Origin: Bacteroidota bacterium
Lineage (GTDB): Bacteria; Bacteroidota; Bacteroidia; Sphingobacteriales; Sphingobacteriaceae
DNA: 38,368 nucleotides
Assembly (NCBI GenBank): GCA_016868395.1
Contig: VGGW01000003.1
Span: forward strand, 1-38,368
Direction of reading: 5' to 3'
Position numbers and translations under genes: made by a program. Positions 1 through 9,952 of this stretch are shown here, piece after piece. The notes below the pieces were generated by a model. That model did not search any database. It saw only the letters and a program-made list of their open reading frames with translations, and had not been told where the DNA came from. Each line of letters begins with the position of its first letter. Within the stretch, counting starts at the first letter, position 1.

Positions 1-289
1 TTATTTTCAATGGTTCCATTTTCACCAGGATGATTTTCAATGGCTCTGTTTCCAGCTTGCCTGGCCTCTGCGGTCGGCCGATCCTGCTCTTTTTTATTTC
101 CCGCCTTTCTTAAGGGTATCGAATCTATGAAAATTACAGGAATATACTCAAGAGCCATTAAATATACCGGTTTACCACCCATTTCATTATCACAAGCAAA
201 TAGCCTTGCAGGTAAAATGCCGGAAACAGCAGATAATATGATTATCAAACAGGTAGTTTTAAATTTCATTTCCTGTAAAAATACAGAAA

Positions 290-312
290 GTTTGCCTCAA
301 AGCGAGGCAAAC
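290..312. repeat. Inverted repeat / hairpin GTTTGCCTC-aaagc-GAGGCAAAC
   Basis: 9-bp perfect stem with a 5-nt loop read directly; a smaller CTGTA-aaaa-TACAG stem lies just upstream. Confidence 0.6.
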
Positions 313-686
313 AATCCCTCAAAATAAAGGTAAAATATATGATGGAAGCCTTAAAAGCTCCGAACTGTTCAATTTGTTCGGATATTTGGCCGGCTGGTGT
401 TCGTTCCTGATCCAGTTCTTGGTCCAATACCGGTTCTTGGTCTAAGCCCTGTTGTACCACCGGCACCAATACCCCTGCCCCTGTCTGCGGGCTTACAATC
501 ACCATCCTGTCGACGCCCATTACCTCTGGATCCCTCTGTGGGCCTTTGCCCTGTTCTCTAGCCCTCAGTCCCTACGGTATGAGTTCCCCTTCCTCTTTCC
601 CCGCTTCTGCGCATACCCGCCCCTGTTTGCGAGTAGGTATAAAAGGATAAGAGAAATACAATAAAAAATAAACTGTAAGTTTTCAT

Positions 687-736
687 GTCTTCCAATTTTA
701 AGCATTATTGTAAATAATACTTAAAGATTGGAAGAC
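687..736. terminator. Long imperfect palindrome, probable terminator of the minus-strand operon ending at 777
   Basis: gtcttccaat...attggaagac outer 10-bp stem, with ttaag/cttaa and attatt/aataat inner pairing; lies ~40 nt past the stop of the 777-2729 minus CDS. Confidence 0.55.
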
Positions 737-776
737 AAGATGAAGACCAGATGAATTTTCCGGTTTATTTTAAATT

Positions 777-2729
777 CTATCTCAGTGAATTGATATAGGC
801 TGCTATTTTCAAGCCATCTTCTTTCTTAACCTGCGGCATTGGAGGCATTGGTGTTGGGTACTGTGGCCAATTCTCGGGCTGTGGATTATAGATGAGCTGA
901 AGAATTTTTTCAGGACTATATTGGCGTTTAGCAATATCTTTAAATGAAGGTCCAACGAGTTTTCGATCCGGATTATGGCAGGATAAACAAGTATAGGAAG
1001 CCATCATAGCTTTAACATCATTAAAAGTAGGTACCTTTTCGCCTTGCAGCGGTTTTGAACCGGGATGTTCAGGGCTAACTATTGATTTTTGATTTACATT
1101 TGTGGTTTGTTGCATCTTTTCAGGGATTAAGGCCGAGTTTTTAGTGCTCAATTCTGAAAGAGATAACTTTTGTCCATCAGGAAGATTATTCAGCGTATAA
1201 TAAGCAATCGGATGGACGAGTGAATAGTAATTATCTCTTTCACGAATACCATCAAGTTTTAACGTATGGATATAATACCTACGCAAATTGTCAACCACAA
1301 TTCTTGCTTTTAATCCGTCTGCAGAAAGTTTAACTCCCTTAATATTCAAGGTTTGAGTATTTACCGGCGGACTCCCATATACGGGCTGATATTTATAGAT
1401 ATAACTTTCTACAGAATAGGAAGCTAAATCTTCCGCTGATTTTGGATCTACGGGCTGGGTAAATTCAATCTCAAATCCATCTGGCATTGCCCTAACGGCT
1501 TTCATTTCAAATGGCGTTTTATTGCTCCAAACCAGGCGCTCCAAGCCTTCATTCGCTTCACCGGCAGAACCCCAACCCCTATTCGTTTCACCAATAAATA
1601 AGGATCGGTCTTTTGCCCAGGACATACGCATAACTCCCGATCTAAAGCCGGTTTTAAAAACAAAGGATGCACCCTGATATTCGCCGTTAACCTTTTCCAT
1701 AAACACCCTCGAAAGCATACTCATTCCCTGATCACCAACAAGTATTTGGCCTTCAAAAGGTCCAAAATGATTTTTTGGAATAGTTATAGGTTCCGACGTT
1801 GAGATTCCAAGAATTCCGTATGGAAGCCAAACAGCGGGTAAACGTAGTTCAGGAAACTCTTTTTTCATGTCAAAAAGAGTTTTAAAATTTTCGTTGACAA
1901 TATTTTCGGGTTTGATGTATCGACCTTGGGCATTCTTTGTCTTTCGGGGATCAATTTTGGAATTGAATTGAGACTCAGTCAATTTAACCGACGACTCCGG
2001 TTTGCCCGTCCAGACCAAACCTGCCGGGTGTCCCATAAAATCACCTTTTCCCATTTTCCATAAAGCTCCGGATCCCATCCAATCTCCCTGATTATCGGTA
2101 TAAAATAATTCATTGTTTAGGAATCCAAGACCTGCCGGTGATCTCATGCCGGTAGCCCAGGGCTGCATTTTCCCATCCTCAGTAATGCGCATAGCCCAAC
2201 CTCTCCAAGGCACACGACTTTCACCCCGCCACCATTCTTCGCTACCAAATGCTACGTTTCCGGTCACAAAAAATGAACCATCAAGAGCAATTTTTGGTCC
2301 GAAACTATATTCATGATAATGGCCTGAAAGTGGCCAGGAATAGACCGTTTCATATACATCGGCCTTACCATCCATATTGGTGTCCAACAATTTGGTGAGT
2401 TCTCCCCTTTGAGCACAGTATAAAGCCCCATCTTTAAATGCCAAGCCTAAAACCTCATGCATTCCTGAAGCAAATTTTCTGAAATAGGGTCTGTTGCTGG
2501 TAGGATTCTCAACAATAAAAATGTCTCCTCTACGTGTTGATATTCCTAAATCACCATTTGGCAGGCTAACAAGTCCACCAACCTCCAATATAATTCCCTC
2601 CGGAGTTGCAACCTTCATAATCTTGAAGAAATCTTCCTCCTTCGGCGTTTCCTGAGCTTTTGAAGAAATGCTGTAACTAAAAAATGAAATTGAGAGAAGA
2701 ATAGGATATAGCTTTTCTAGATGTCTCAT
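777..2729 (-). CDS. Secreted beta-propeller (sorbosone/glucose dehydrogenase-like) protein with C-terminal c-type cytochrome domain
   Basis: 650 aa; N-terminal signal peptide; C-terminal CLSCH haem motif followed by VGPSFKDIAKRY-like and MPPMPQV cytochrome c region; NHL/PQQ-dehydrogenase-like body. Confidence 0.8.
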   Translation of the reverse strand: MRHLEKLYPILLSISFFSYSISSKAQETPKEEDFFKIMKVATPEGIILEVGGLVSLPNGDLGISTRRGDIFIVENPTSNRPYFRKFASGMHEVLGLAFKDGALYCAQRGELTKLLDTNMDGKADVYETVYSWPLSGHYHEYSFGPKIALDGSFFVTGNVAFGSEEWWRGESRVPWRGWAMRITEDGKMQPWATGMRSPAGLGFLNNELFYTDNQGDWMGSGALWKMGKGDFMGHPAGLVWTGKPESSVKLTESQFNSKIDPRKTKNAQGRYIKPENIVNENFKTLFDMKKEFPELRLPAVWLPYGILGISTSEPITIPKNHFGPFEGQILVGDQGMSMLSRVFMEKVNGEYQGASFVFKTGFRSGVMRMSWAKDRSLFIGETNRGWGSAGEANEGLERLVWSNKTPFEMKAVRAMPDGFEIEFTQPVDPKSAEDLASYSVESYIYKYQPVYGSPPVNTQTLNIKGVKLSADGLKARIVVDNLRRYYIHTLKLDGIRERDNYYSLVHPIAYYTLNNLPDGQKLSLSELSTKNSALIPEKMQQTTNVNQKSIVSPEHPGSKPLQGEKVPTFNDVKAMMASYTCLSCHNPDRKLVGPSFKDIAKRQYSPEKILQLIYNPQPENWPQYPTPMPPMPQVKKEDGLKIAAYINSLR

Positions 2730-2736
2730 ATTTGGA

Positions 2737-4191
2737 TCAGAATAAAATTGAATAACTTAAACTTTTAACTGCTGGAATTATTAATTCCTTTCGGCCATTT
2801 TGATCCCGAATCAATGGTTTTGTACCAGCATAATCTTCCAAACGCAGAAAGTAAGATTGATTATCCACGAGATAGAGGCCTTGTGAAACTTCAGTAATAG
2901 TTGCTGCTTCTGCCAGTCGGAAATAAAGTCCGGAAGAAACATCCGAAAGAATTATTCGGCGATTTATACCCCGACCCTTTTCCAATACTTGGCTGGCATC
3001 ACTGACGGAAATACCAAAACTAATGTACTTAAAACTTGGCCTGCCTTCAGCATCAAGAACATAGCCTTTAGGGCGATATCCTGTTCCGGTGGTATCACTG
3101 GGCCAAGGAGATTGAGGAGTTTCGAGGCTCGCTAATGTTTGGACCGGTTTCCCAAATCGTTGAACCATTCCCAAGGGGCGTGAAGATCCGTCGCCACGAT
3201 CATGCCACATTGGAGTTGCGTTTAGAAATCCACCCCTCCAAACCTGGATGATGGCTCCATTATCCATATCATAGGTATAATGTATTTTTTCAGGGCTGCC
3301 GACTGATACTGCATGAACCACTCTTGGTAATCCGGGCAAATCCATAAAACTTCTTAAGATATAATTTTCTGAAGGTTCAATGTGGATGGGGTCAACGGTA
3401 TTTACATTAGCTTGAACGGCCTCGGGTGCTCTACCCTTATCGAACCTGGTAATCTTTAGATTTCGGAATGCCACGGCGCCATGATCGCCCTGAATGCGCA
3501 ATGGTCCGAATGCGGTTTCTCCTTCAGCCATTGCACCGCGGGTGGGCCCTGTTAATTCAACCTGATCATGGATGAGTACCTCATTCAATTCTACTTTCAG
3601 CATGACGGCATTAGCTGTTTTATTTCCATTGGCATCAAAGCGCGGAGCCTGAAATGAAATTTTTAGCTTTTGCCAAAGACCCGGGGCACGACTTGCGTTT
3701 TGTCTTGGGGCATAACCCATGTAACCTTTCTGCCCATCTGGTTTGGAGTTATCCCAACGTTCATATATACCTCCATTACTTCCGGATCTGATGGCAGTCG
3801 CGCCCCAGGTGTCAATGAGCTGGATTTCATAACGACCCTGCAGGTAGATTCCTGAATTTGATTCCAGGGCCATTAAATACTCCAATTCTAAATCAATATC
3901 TCCGTAGTCTGCCAGGCTATATAAATCTTCACCCTTTTGTTTCTTATCGGGAAGGTTAAGTAAAATACCATTACCCTTGCTGAAAATTAGTGAATTTACT
4001 CGATTAAGATCTGCCTGAACACTGCCAACAATTTGCCATGTTTTAGAAGATTTTTTAAAAAAGCTGAGATCATTCAGATTCTGCTCAATTACTGTTTGGC
4101 CATAAAGCAAGTCCGAAAATCCAACAAGGAAGATTATTCCAAGAGCTTTATAAAATGCGGATGAATACTTAATTGTAAAAATCATTTTCAA
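2737..4191 (-). CDS. Secreted DUF1080 (3-keto-disaccharide hydrolase-like) protein with additional C-terminal domain
   Basis: 484 aa; signal peptide; GIYLQGRYEIQLIDTWG and GPLRIQGDHGAVAFRNLKI typical of DUF1080; 7-bp gap to the downstream cytochrome gene. Confidence 0.8.
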   Translation of the reverse strand: MKMIFTIKYSSAFYKALGIIFLVGFSDLLYGQTVIEQNLNDLSFFKKSSKTWQIVGSVQADLNRVNSLIFSKGNGILLNLPDKKQKGEDLYSLADYGDIDLELEYLMALESNSGIYLQGRYEIQLIDTWGATAIRSGSNGGIYERWDNSKPDGQKGYMGYAPRQNASRAPGLWQKLKISFQAPRFDANGNKTANAVMLKVELNEVLIHDQVELTGPTRGAMAEGETAFGPLRIQGDHGAVAFRNLKITRFDKGRAPEAVQANVNTVDPIHIEPSENYILRSFMDLPGLPRVVHAVSVGSPEKIHYTYDMDNGAIIQVWRGGFLNATPMWHDRGDGSSRPLGMVQRFGKPVQTLASLETPQSPWPSDTTGTGYRPKGYVLDAEGRPSFKYISFGISVSDASQVLEKGRGINRRIILSDVSSGLYFRLAEAATITEVSQGLYLVDNQSYFLRLEDYAGTKPLIRDQNGRKELIIPAVKSLSYSILF

Positions 4192-4376
4192 ATTCTAATT
4201 AACTTCGAAAGATAATAATGAATTATGGAATTCAGGTCTTTGACTGTTAAATTTTATTCATAATTGTATCAGGTATTTTCTTCCAAAAGATAAAAACGCA
4301 AACTTTGAAAAGGAGTGCCTTCTATTTTTAGCAAGCTTGAAAATAACGCCATCCTATGTGGTTAGATTTTAATGTT

Positions 4377-4806
4377 TAACCTCAGTTCGATATTAGAAAC
4401 TACCCTTTTGATGCATCTCCTATTGCTCCGGACGCCTATGATTGATTTTTGGAAAGCAATACCTGCGTGTTATCGCTTCCGGCAGTCCTTTCCTCCGGAG
4501 TATTTCCGGCAAAAAATTCTACTTGATTTCAAATGCTCCATCGCCGGAAGATACCTCCTCCGGCAAGGTTTAGTTTACCCGCTGCTGTTTTTCATCGGTA
4601 CGGGCAGTCCGGAAAAAGAAGCACAAACCCGGGTGGCAGCCCTATCTTTCTTGCACTACTGAATATTCGGATAAGGATTCCATTTCCTGCAAAAAATAGG
4701 GCAGAACACAGGACCGGGAGCAACAGACTGAGAAAAATAATCAGGACCCGGCAAGATCTTTTATCAATCTCACCTAAATTAGATTGTTTATATCGAATTC
4801 AGGTTA
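4377..4806. mobile_element. Repeat element copy A (MITE-like / structured intergenic repeat), 430 bp
   Basis: TIRs TAACCTCAGTTCGATAT (4377-4393) and ATATCGAATTCAGGTTA (4790-4806), 15/17 complementary; interior clearly homologous to 20969-21421. Confidence 0.75.
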
Positions 4807-4827
4807 TTTAGGTTATTTATGTCGACC

Positions 4828-5223
4828 TCATTTTTTTACATGGTTTCGAACTTTAGCATTGACTTTTTCAAAATTTTCTTTTGCTCTAAATTTTACAATT
4901 TGCCCAATCAAATCAAAAGGGATTTCATCGTCAAAGGGGAATTTTATTGAACCTTTCCCGCTTTCATAGATGGATAGTTCCTCTTTAAAAACTTTGATAC
5001 CCGAGGGGGCAGGGTATAAACCAATATAATTTTTAAATGCTCCCAAATGAACCAGATTTCCATGGAGAACAAAAGTAGGAAGCTGATACTTCATCGCCTC
5101 TATTGCATCAGGTGCAGCATTTTTGATTATATTTCTAATTTTATGTAAAAGTATTTGAACCTTTTCCGGATGCATAGCGATGTATTCATCAATCGTTTCG
5201 GGTTTTTTTGATGCTGAAATCAT
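4828..5223 (-). CDS. DUF1801 / YdhG-like domain protein
   Basis: 131 aa; KPETIDEYIAMHPEKVQILLHKIRNIIKNAAPDAIEAMKYQLPTF and YPAPSGIKVFKEELSIYESGKGSIKFPFDDEIP signature. Confidence 0.85.
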   Translation of the reverse strand: MISASKKPETIDEYIAMHPEKVQILLHKIRNIIKNAAPDAIEAMKYQLPTFVLHGNLVHLGAFKNYIGLYPAPSGIKVFKEELSIYESGKGSIKFPFDDEIPFDLIGQIVKFRAKENFEKVNAKVRNHVKK

Positions 5224-5335
5224 AATAGGAAGGATTAGAAGGGTTTAAACTCTAAAGATACCTGATAACAACTATGTTCTAAAAGTTTTTAATACTTCCA
5301 GGAATCATAAAACTAGAGAGAATGGCTCGATTTAG

Positions 5336-6268
5336 CTAGTTTTTTACCTCAAGAAGTTCAATGGAAAAGGCTTCTTTAACAGGTTTTATAGGTTTACCCT
5401 GTGCATCACTCAGAATCTTAACAAAGCATCCACCATAATATAAAATAATGGAGGAATAGAATACAAACAGGAGGATAAGAACCATAGATCCGGATGCACC
5501 ATAGATGACACCGATATTACTTTGGATGAGCAAATATCCCAATAGCCATTTCCCCAAATTGAAGAGAATGGCCGTGAAAAGCGCAGCGCCAAAGGCTATT
5601 TTCCAGCTTGGTCTGCCAATGGTAAGAAATCGAAATAAAACTGTGAACCAGATACTCACGGCCAGTACAAAAACCAGGTCATTGATGAGGTAATAATAAA
5701 ACTTATTACCGCCACCCAAAACTGCGCCCAGATAATTTCCCAGAAGTACCTGATTTCCTTCTAAAAATGAGGTGGCTAAAAATAAAAGCCCGGCAAGAAA
5801 TAAAATAATGAGTGAACGTAATCGATAACGCAAACTAAAGATAAAGCCTGTTTTAGGTCTCTTTCGAATATCCCAAATTTGCTCCAGAGAATTTTTTATT
5901 ACGTCGAATAGGGTGGTGGCTACAAACATCAAAAAAATAAACCCCAAAACGGTGATATACCAACTTTGATTTAAACCAATCACTGCTTCCAATACTCCTT
6001 CTACCTGCAGGGCACTCCCACGTCCCAAAATATGACCTAATCTGCTGATCAGTTCTGAAGTTAGCAGGCCGGGATCAACCCAGAACCTGAAAAATTGAGT
6101 AAATATGATGAGAATAGGTGGCAAAGCGAAAGTAGTAAAGAATGCCGTCGCTGCTGCCATCCGAAGGGGATCGTTTAGCCTGAAAAGATTAACTGAGCTT
6201 CTCATCTGAGAGAATAGTGCTGCTGTCTTTTGTGCTAAACTTTGATCTTTTTGAATTTTCTTTGCCAA
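5336..6268 (-). CDS. YihY/BrkB family inner-membrane protein
   Basis: 310 aa; multiple TM segments; AAATAFFTTFALPPILIIF and YGASGSMVLILLFVFYSSIILYYGGCFVKI typical of the family. Confidence 0.88.
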   Translation of the reverse strand: MAKKIQKDQSLAQKTAALFSQMRSSVNLFRLNDPLRMAAATAFFTTFALPPILIIFTQFFRFWVDPGLLTSELISRLGHILGRGSALQVEGVLEAVIGLNQSWYITVLGFIFLMFVATTLFDVIKNSLEQIWDIRKRPKTGFIFSLRYRLRSLIILFLAGLLFLATSFLEGNQVLLGNYLGAVLGGGNKFYYYLINDLVFVLAVSIWFTVLFRFLTIGRPSWKIAFGAALFTAILFNLGKWLLGYLLIQSNIGVIYGASGSMVLILLFVFYSSIILYYGGCFVKILSDAQGKPIKPVKEAFSIELLEVKN

Positions 6269-6407
6269 GACGTAAAGTTAGGGAAAAGACTTTCGAAATC
6301 AGCTAAGGGTATTCAATTGGATTTTGAAAAGGCAAACTATTTAGCAAATGTGGCTTACGAATTAATTTTTGAGGCCTGTTTTACAGTTAAATTCCAAATT
6401 CAAAATA

Positions 6408-7439
6408 CTACTTCCCAAGCATTTTCAAAAGCAATTCAGGTTCATTAGTGGTAATAAAATCAAGTTTCTGATCCAGAAACCACTGCAATAGTTTTGGATC
6501 ATTGACAGTCCAGGCGTTAATAGTCAACCCTTTAGCCTTGGCTTCCTGAATCCATCCCGGATTTTTTTGAAAAACACTCTGGTTATAATCCAGTCCCCAT
6601 AATTTATCAGCAGCCAATAATCCGGGAGCTTTATCTCCATTGAGATAGGCCACTCTGGCATAAGGATCCAAACGCAGCAGTTCCAGGCAGATATTATAAT
6701 CAAAACTGATATAATCTACCCATGCCTGAGCCTTCATTTTTTTTACCAGTTCATAAACTTTCTGAGCACTTTGAATGGCTCGCTCCTTAGAAATAGTTGG
6801 CTTTATTTCGAGTACAAGTTTGGTTGAATTTTGTTTCATACCTTCTCCCAGATATTCCTCAAAACCGGGCATATGTTCCCCATTGGAAAGCTTCAGCTGC
6901 TTCAAATCGGAAAAGGTGGAAGTGTGAATAAATTCCCCCTTAAACGATGGATCATGATTAACAATCAGATTTGAATCTAGCGTCATGTGCACATCAAACT
7001 CCGATCCCTGACAACCCAAATGAATCGCATGTTTCAGGGCAGAGATTGAGTTTTCAGATGCTCCCGTATTTTTCCATGCCCCGCGGTGGGCAATTACCCG
7101 ATTTTTATGGAAATCATCCCTGACTATCCTGAAACTTTGTTCAACGCGAACAGATCCCGATTCGGCCACCAGATCAAGATCATACCATTTGCTATCCCTC
7201 TGAACGTATTTTTTACGAATACTAAGCTGGCTATTTTTCAAGTTAAATAGTTTGGCATTCTCACCAATAAGCTTAAAATTCCCTGCATAACCTAGTAAAC
7301 TAAGGTTTCCAATGATAGGGTTACCGCTAGAAAAGGTATGATTACTTAATAGAATAGCTGGTTTAATTTGAGCGGATGCGATTGTGGTCATGATACTCAT
7401 CAATAGGATCAATGTGCCGGGAGTCAAATTTCGTGACAT
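6408..7439 (-). CDS. Secreted glycerophosphodiester phosphodiesterase family protein
   Basis: 343 aa; signal peptide; VIAHRGAWKNTGASENSISALKHAIHLGCQGSEFDVHMTLDSNLIVNHD GDPD motif. Confidence 0.88.
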   Translation of the reverse strand: MSRNLTPGTLILLMSIMTTIASAQIKPAILLSNHTFSSGNPIIGNLSLLGYAGNFKLIGENAKLFNLKNSQLSIRKKYVQRDSKWYDLDLVAESGSVRVEQSFRIVRDDFHKNRVIAHRGAWKNTGASENSISALKHAIHLGCQGSEFDVHMTLDSNLIVNHDPSFKGEFIHTSTFSDLKQLKLSNGEHMPGFEEYLGEGMKQNSTKLVLEIKPTISKERAIQSAQKVYELVKKMKAQAWVDYISFDYNICLELLRLDPYARVAYLNGDKAPGLLAADKLWGLDYNQSVFQKNPGWIQEAKAKGLTINAWTVNDPKLLQWFLDQKLDFITTNEPELLLKMLGK

Positions 7440-7702
7440 AGGTTTTTCTGGAAATGAGTTACAGGGTTTACATAAACATTAAAAACCAAGGGGGCAATGA
7501 ATGTTAATTATGCCGAATTACTAACTCTTCAATGTCCTTATACGGGATAATTGTGAAGACTTGATTCAAAAATACAGAAATAACAAAAGGTATTTGTTAA
7601 ACAAAGGATAAGAAATGATTTAAATAATTCTTTTATAATTCCTTTTTCAAATCAATAATTTTGAAGCCGCATACTTTTTAATTAACTATGCATTTAGTGG
7701 AA

Positions 7703-8296
7703 ATGAAAAAAATTCTGGTCGTCAGTTTAATCGCTCTGATTCTTTCGGGATGCGGTGTCTCCAGGAAAATCAGTCTGCTGGAACAATGCCGCTACGATAT
7801 AAAATCTGCCGATAGTATTTATTTCTTTGGCAGGGACTTGAGCCAACAGATCAAGACAGGCGGTTTCGATCTGGGCAGTTTACCTGAACTTGCTATTGGT
7901 GTTTTACGCAAAGATATCCCACTTAGGGCAAGGATTAACCTTGGTATAGATAACCCCGGATCAAAAGCCATTGAGATTAATCAATTTGATTATGTTATCT
8001 CGTTTAAAGGCATAGAATTAGTCAATGGAACCACAGACAGGCGGATTACCATCCAATCTGAAGGAAGCACATTGGTGCCAATTAAGATTGAGACTAATAT
8101 CTATTCCATCCTATCTGAAAGAAACACAAGAGAAGAAATCTTATCTTATTTAAGGGGAGCAAATGGCAGAGAACCGGTTCAAAAAAGTCAGATAAGCATA
8201 AAAATCAGGCCGAGCATCCGAATCGGGAAAAAGCTGATAAAATATCCGGCTTACATCACTATGGATAAGGAATTGAACAGTAATATGTTCAGATAA
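7703..8296 (+). CDS. Putative lipoprotein, LEA2/WHy-like domain
   Basis: ATG at 7703 gives MKKILVVSLIALILSGC lipobox; IPLRARINLGIDNPGSKAIEINQFDY LEA2-like; the ORF track starts upstream at 7688. Confidence 0.65.
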   Translation: MKKILVVSLIALILSGCGVSRKISLLEQCRYDIKSADSIYFFGRDLSQQIKTGGFDLGSLPELAIGVLRKDIPLRARINLGIDNPGSKAIEINQFDYVISFKGIELVNGTTDRRITIQSEGSTLVPIKIETNIYSILSERNTREEILSYLRGANGREPVQKSQISIKIRPSIRIGKKLIKYPAYITMDKELNSNMFR

Positions 8297-8308
8297 TGAG
8301 GAAAAAAG

Positions 8309-8338
8309 ATTTCCGGATTTTACATAAAATCCGGAAAT
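8309..8338. terminator. Hairpin downstream of the lipoprotein gene
   Basis: ATTTCCGGATTTTA-ca-TAAAATCCGGAAAT 14-bp perfect inverted repeat, 13 nt after the stop. Confidence 0.65.
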
Positions 8339-8564
8339 TCAATAGCAGCTTTTTATTGACAAATGGCACCTTATTATACCTTCTAAGAACAAAAAAATTT
8401 GAATTTAAGTATGTTGATTGGCCGGCTACCGGAAAAGCATTTTTGCTCTGATTTTAAAAAAATAAAATCCTCTTTAGCATTTAATTTATTCTCACTCAGG
8501 TTTATTATTTAGCCGATAAACCTTTATTTTATTATCTTTCTAGCCTGAAACAGAAATTTATTTA

Positions 8565-9881
8565 ATGATGAAATCAATAAGAATCTTGTTAGTACTGTTG
8601 CTGATAAGTCAGTTCAGCTTTTCACAAAGTATAGTCAATCTGATTAATCGTGCTGATTTGTTTTTTGACACGATGGACAAGGGGAATTTTGAAGAGGCTC
8701 ACGGCTTTTTTGATGAAAGTGTAAAAGGTCAAATCACTTCTGATGAATTGAAGCTTTTCTGGCTTAGACTAGAGAATAGTCTTGGCAATTATGAATCGGT
8801 AAATGGTGCCAGAAACTCGGCCAGAGGAGAATATTTTGAGGTAATATTAACATGCGGATTCACCAAAGGTTCTCAAACCTTCACTTTCGTTTTTAATAAA
8901 TCAGAGAAGCTTCTGGGATTCTTTGTTACCCCTGTTGCTGCAGAAGCAGAATATTCGGCTCCGGCTTATTCAGACACTACGCTTTTTTCTGAGAAAGAGA
9001 TTATTATAAAGTTTGAGGGCGGGCAAATGGCCGGCTTATTTACGGCTCCAAAAAAGTTAAGCAATTTTCCGGTTGTTGTGATGGTTCATGGTTCAGGCCC
9101 TTCCGATATGGATGAAACTGTGGGTCCAAATAAACCTTTTAAAGATATTGCTGCCGGACTTGCAGCTAACGGTATAGGAAGTATTCGCTACGTCAAACGC
9201 AGTATGGTTTATCCAAGGTCTTTTACAAAAGCATTTACAGTTAAGGATGAAGTTATTGATGATGCATTGAGTGCAATTAGCCTGGCTGCTACTTTGCCGG
9301 GGGTGAACCCAAGTCAGATATATTTATTAGGACACAGTCTTGGAGGCATGATTGCGCCAAGAATTGCCACCATGGCTCCAACTTTAAATGGTATAATCCT
9401 GGCTGCAGCTCCTGCGAGAAAATTATCAGATTTAATTGCTAAACAAAATGCCTTTGTTTATAAAGCTTCAGGAGATACCACAGCCGCAGGAAAACAACAG
9501 TTCATTAAATCATCCAATGAAATAGATAAGTCAAGGTTGCTTAAACTGGGTGACCTGGCTCCTGATTCGATTATACTCGGAGCGCCGGCTTCCTATTGGG
9601 TAGATTTGAATAATTATGACCAGCTTGGCACTGCAAAAAGAATTAAAAATCGCATCTTCATTCTTCAGGGGGCTTATGATTTTCAGGTTTCGGTTCAAGA
9701 TTTTAATATCTGGCGAACCACGCTGGCAGCCAATAAAAATGCTTCTTTTAAACTTTATCCTAACCTGAACCACCTGCTTTCTGTTCAAAAGGAAAAAGGA
9801 ACAGGAGTTCAATACCGTACACCGGCCAATGTCAGTCCGGACCTGATCAATGATATTTCTATTTGGATCAAAGGGAAATAA
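8565..9881 (+). CDS. Secreted alpha/beta hydrolase with N-terminal DUF3887-like domain
   Basis: 438 aa; signal peptide; VVVMVHGSGPSDMDE and LLGHSLGGMIAPRIA nucleophile elbow. Confidence 0.85.
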   Translation: MMKSIRILLVLLLISQFSFSQSIVNLINRADLFFDTMDKGNFEEAHGFFDESVKGQITSDELKLFWLRLENSLGNYESVNGARNSARGEYFEVILTCGFTKGSQTFTFVFNKSEKLLGFFVTPVAAEAEYSAPAYSDTTLFSEKEIIIKFEGGQMAGLFTAPKKLSNFPVVVMVHGSGPSDMDETVGPNKPFKDIAAGLAANGIGSIRYVKRSMVYPRSFTKAFTVKDEVIDDALSAISLAATLPGVNPSQIYLLGHSLGGMIAPRIATMAPTLNGIILAAAPARKLSDLIAKQNAFVYKASGDTTAAGKQQFIKSSNEIDKSRLLKLGDLAPDSIILGAPASYWVDLNNYDQLGTAKRIKNRIFILQGAYDFQVSVQDFNIWRTTLAANKNASFKLYPNLNHLLSVQKEKGTGVQYRTPANVSPDLINDISIWIKGK

Positions 9882-9907
9882 TATTCAACTATTTTATCAA
9901 CACAAAA

Positions 9908-9935
9908 CTCCGGCAAAATTTGCCGGAGCTTTTTA
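9908..9935 (+). terminator. Intrinsic terminator
   Basis: CTCCGGCAAAATTTGCCGGAG followed by CTTTTTAT, 27 nt downstream of the hydrolase stop. Confidence 0.85.
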
Positions 9936-9952
9936 TGTCAAAGAATATTCAA

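Noticed and set aside
40-664. ORFs 40-327, 266-520 and 452-664 as real proteins
   Set aside because: Mutually overlapping, low-complexity or unlike any family I recognise, and coincide with hairpins; insufficient support.
4372-4811. ORFs 4372-4662 and 4533-4811 (96 and 92 aa) as genes
   Set aside because: They lie inside repeat copy A; the homologous copy B does not preserve either reading frame.
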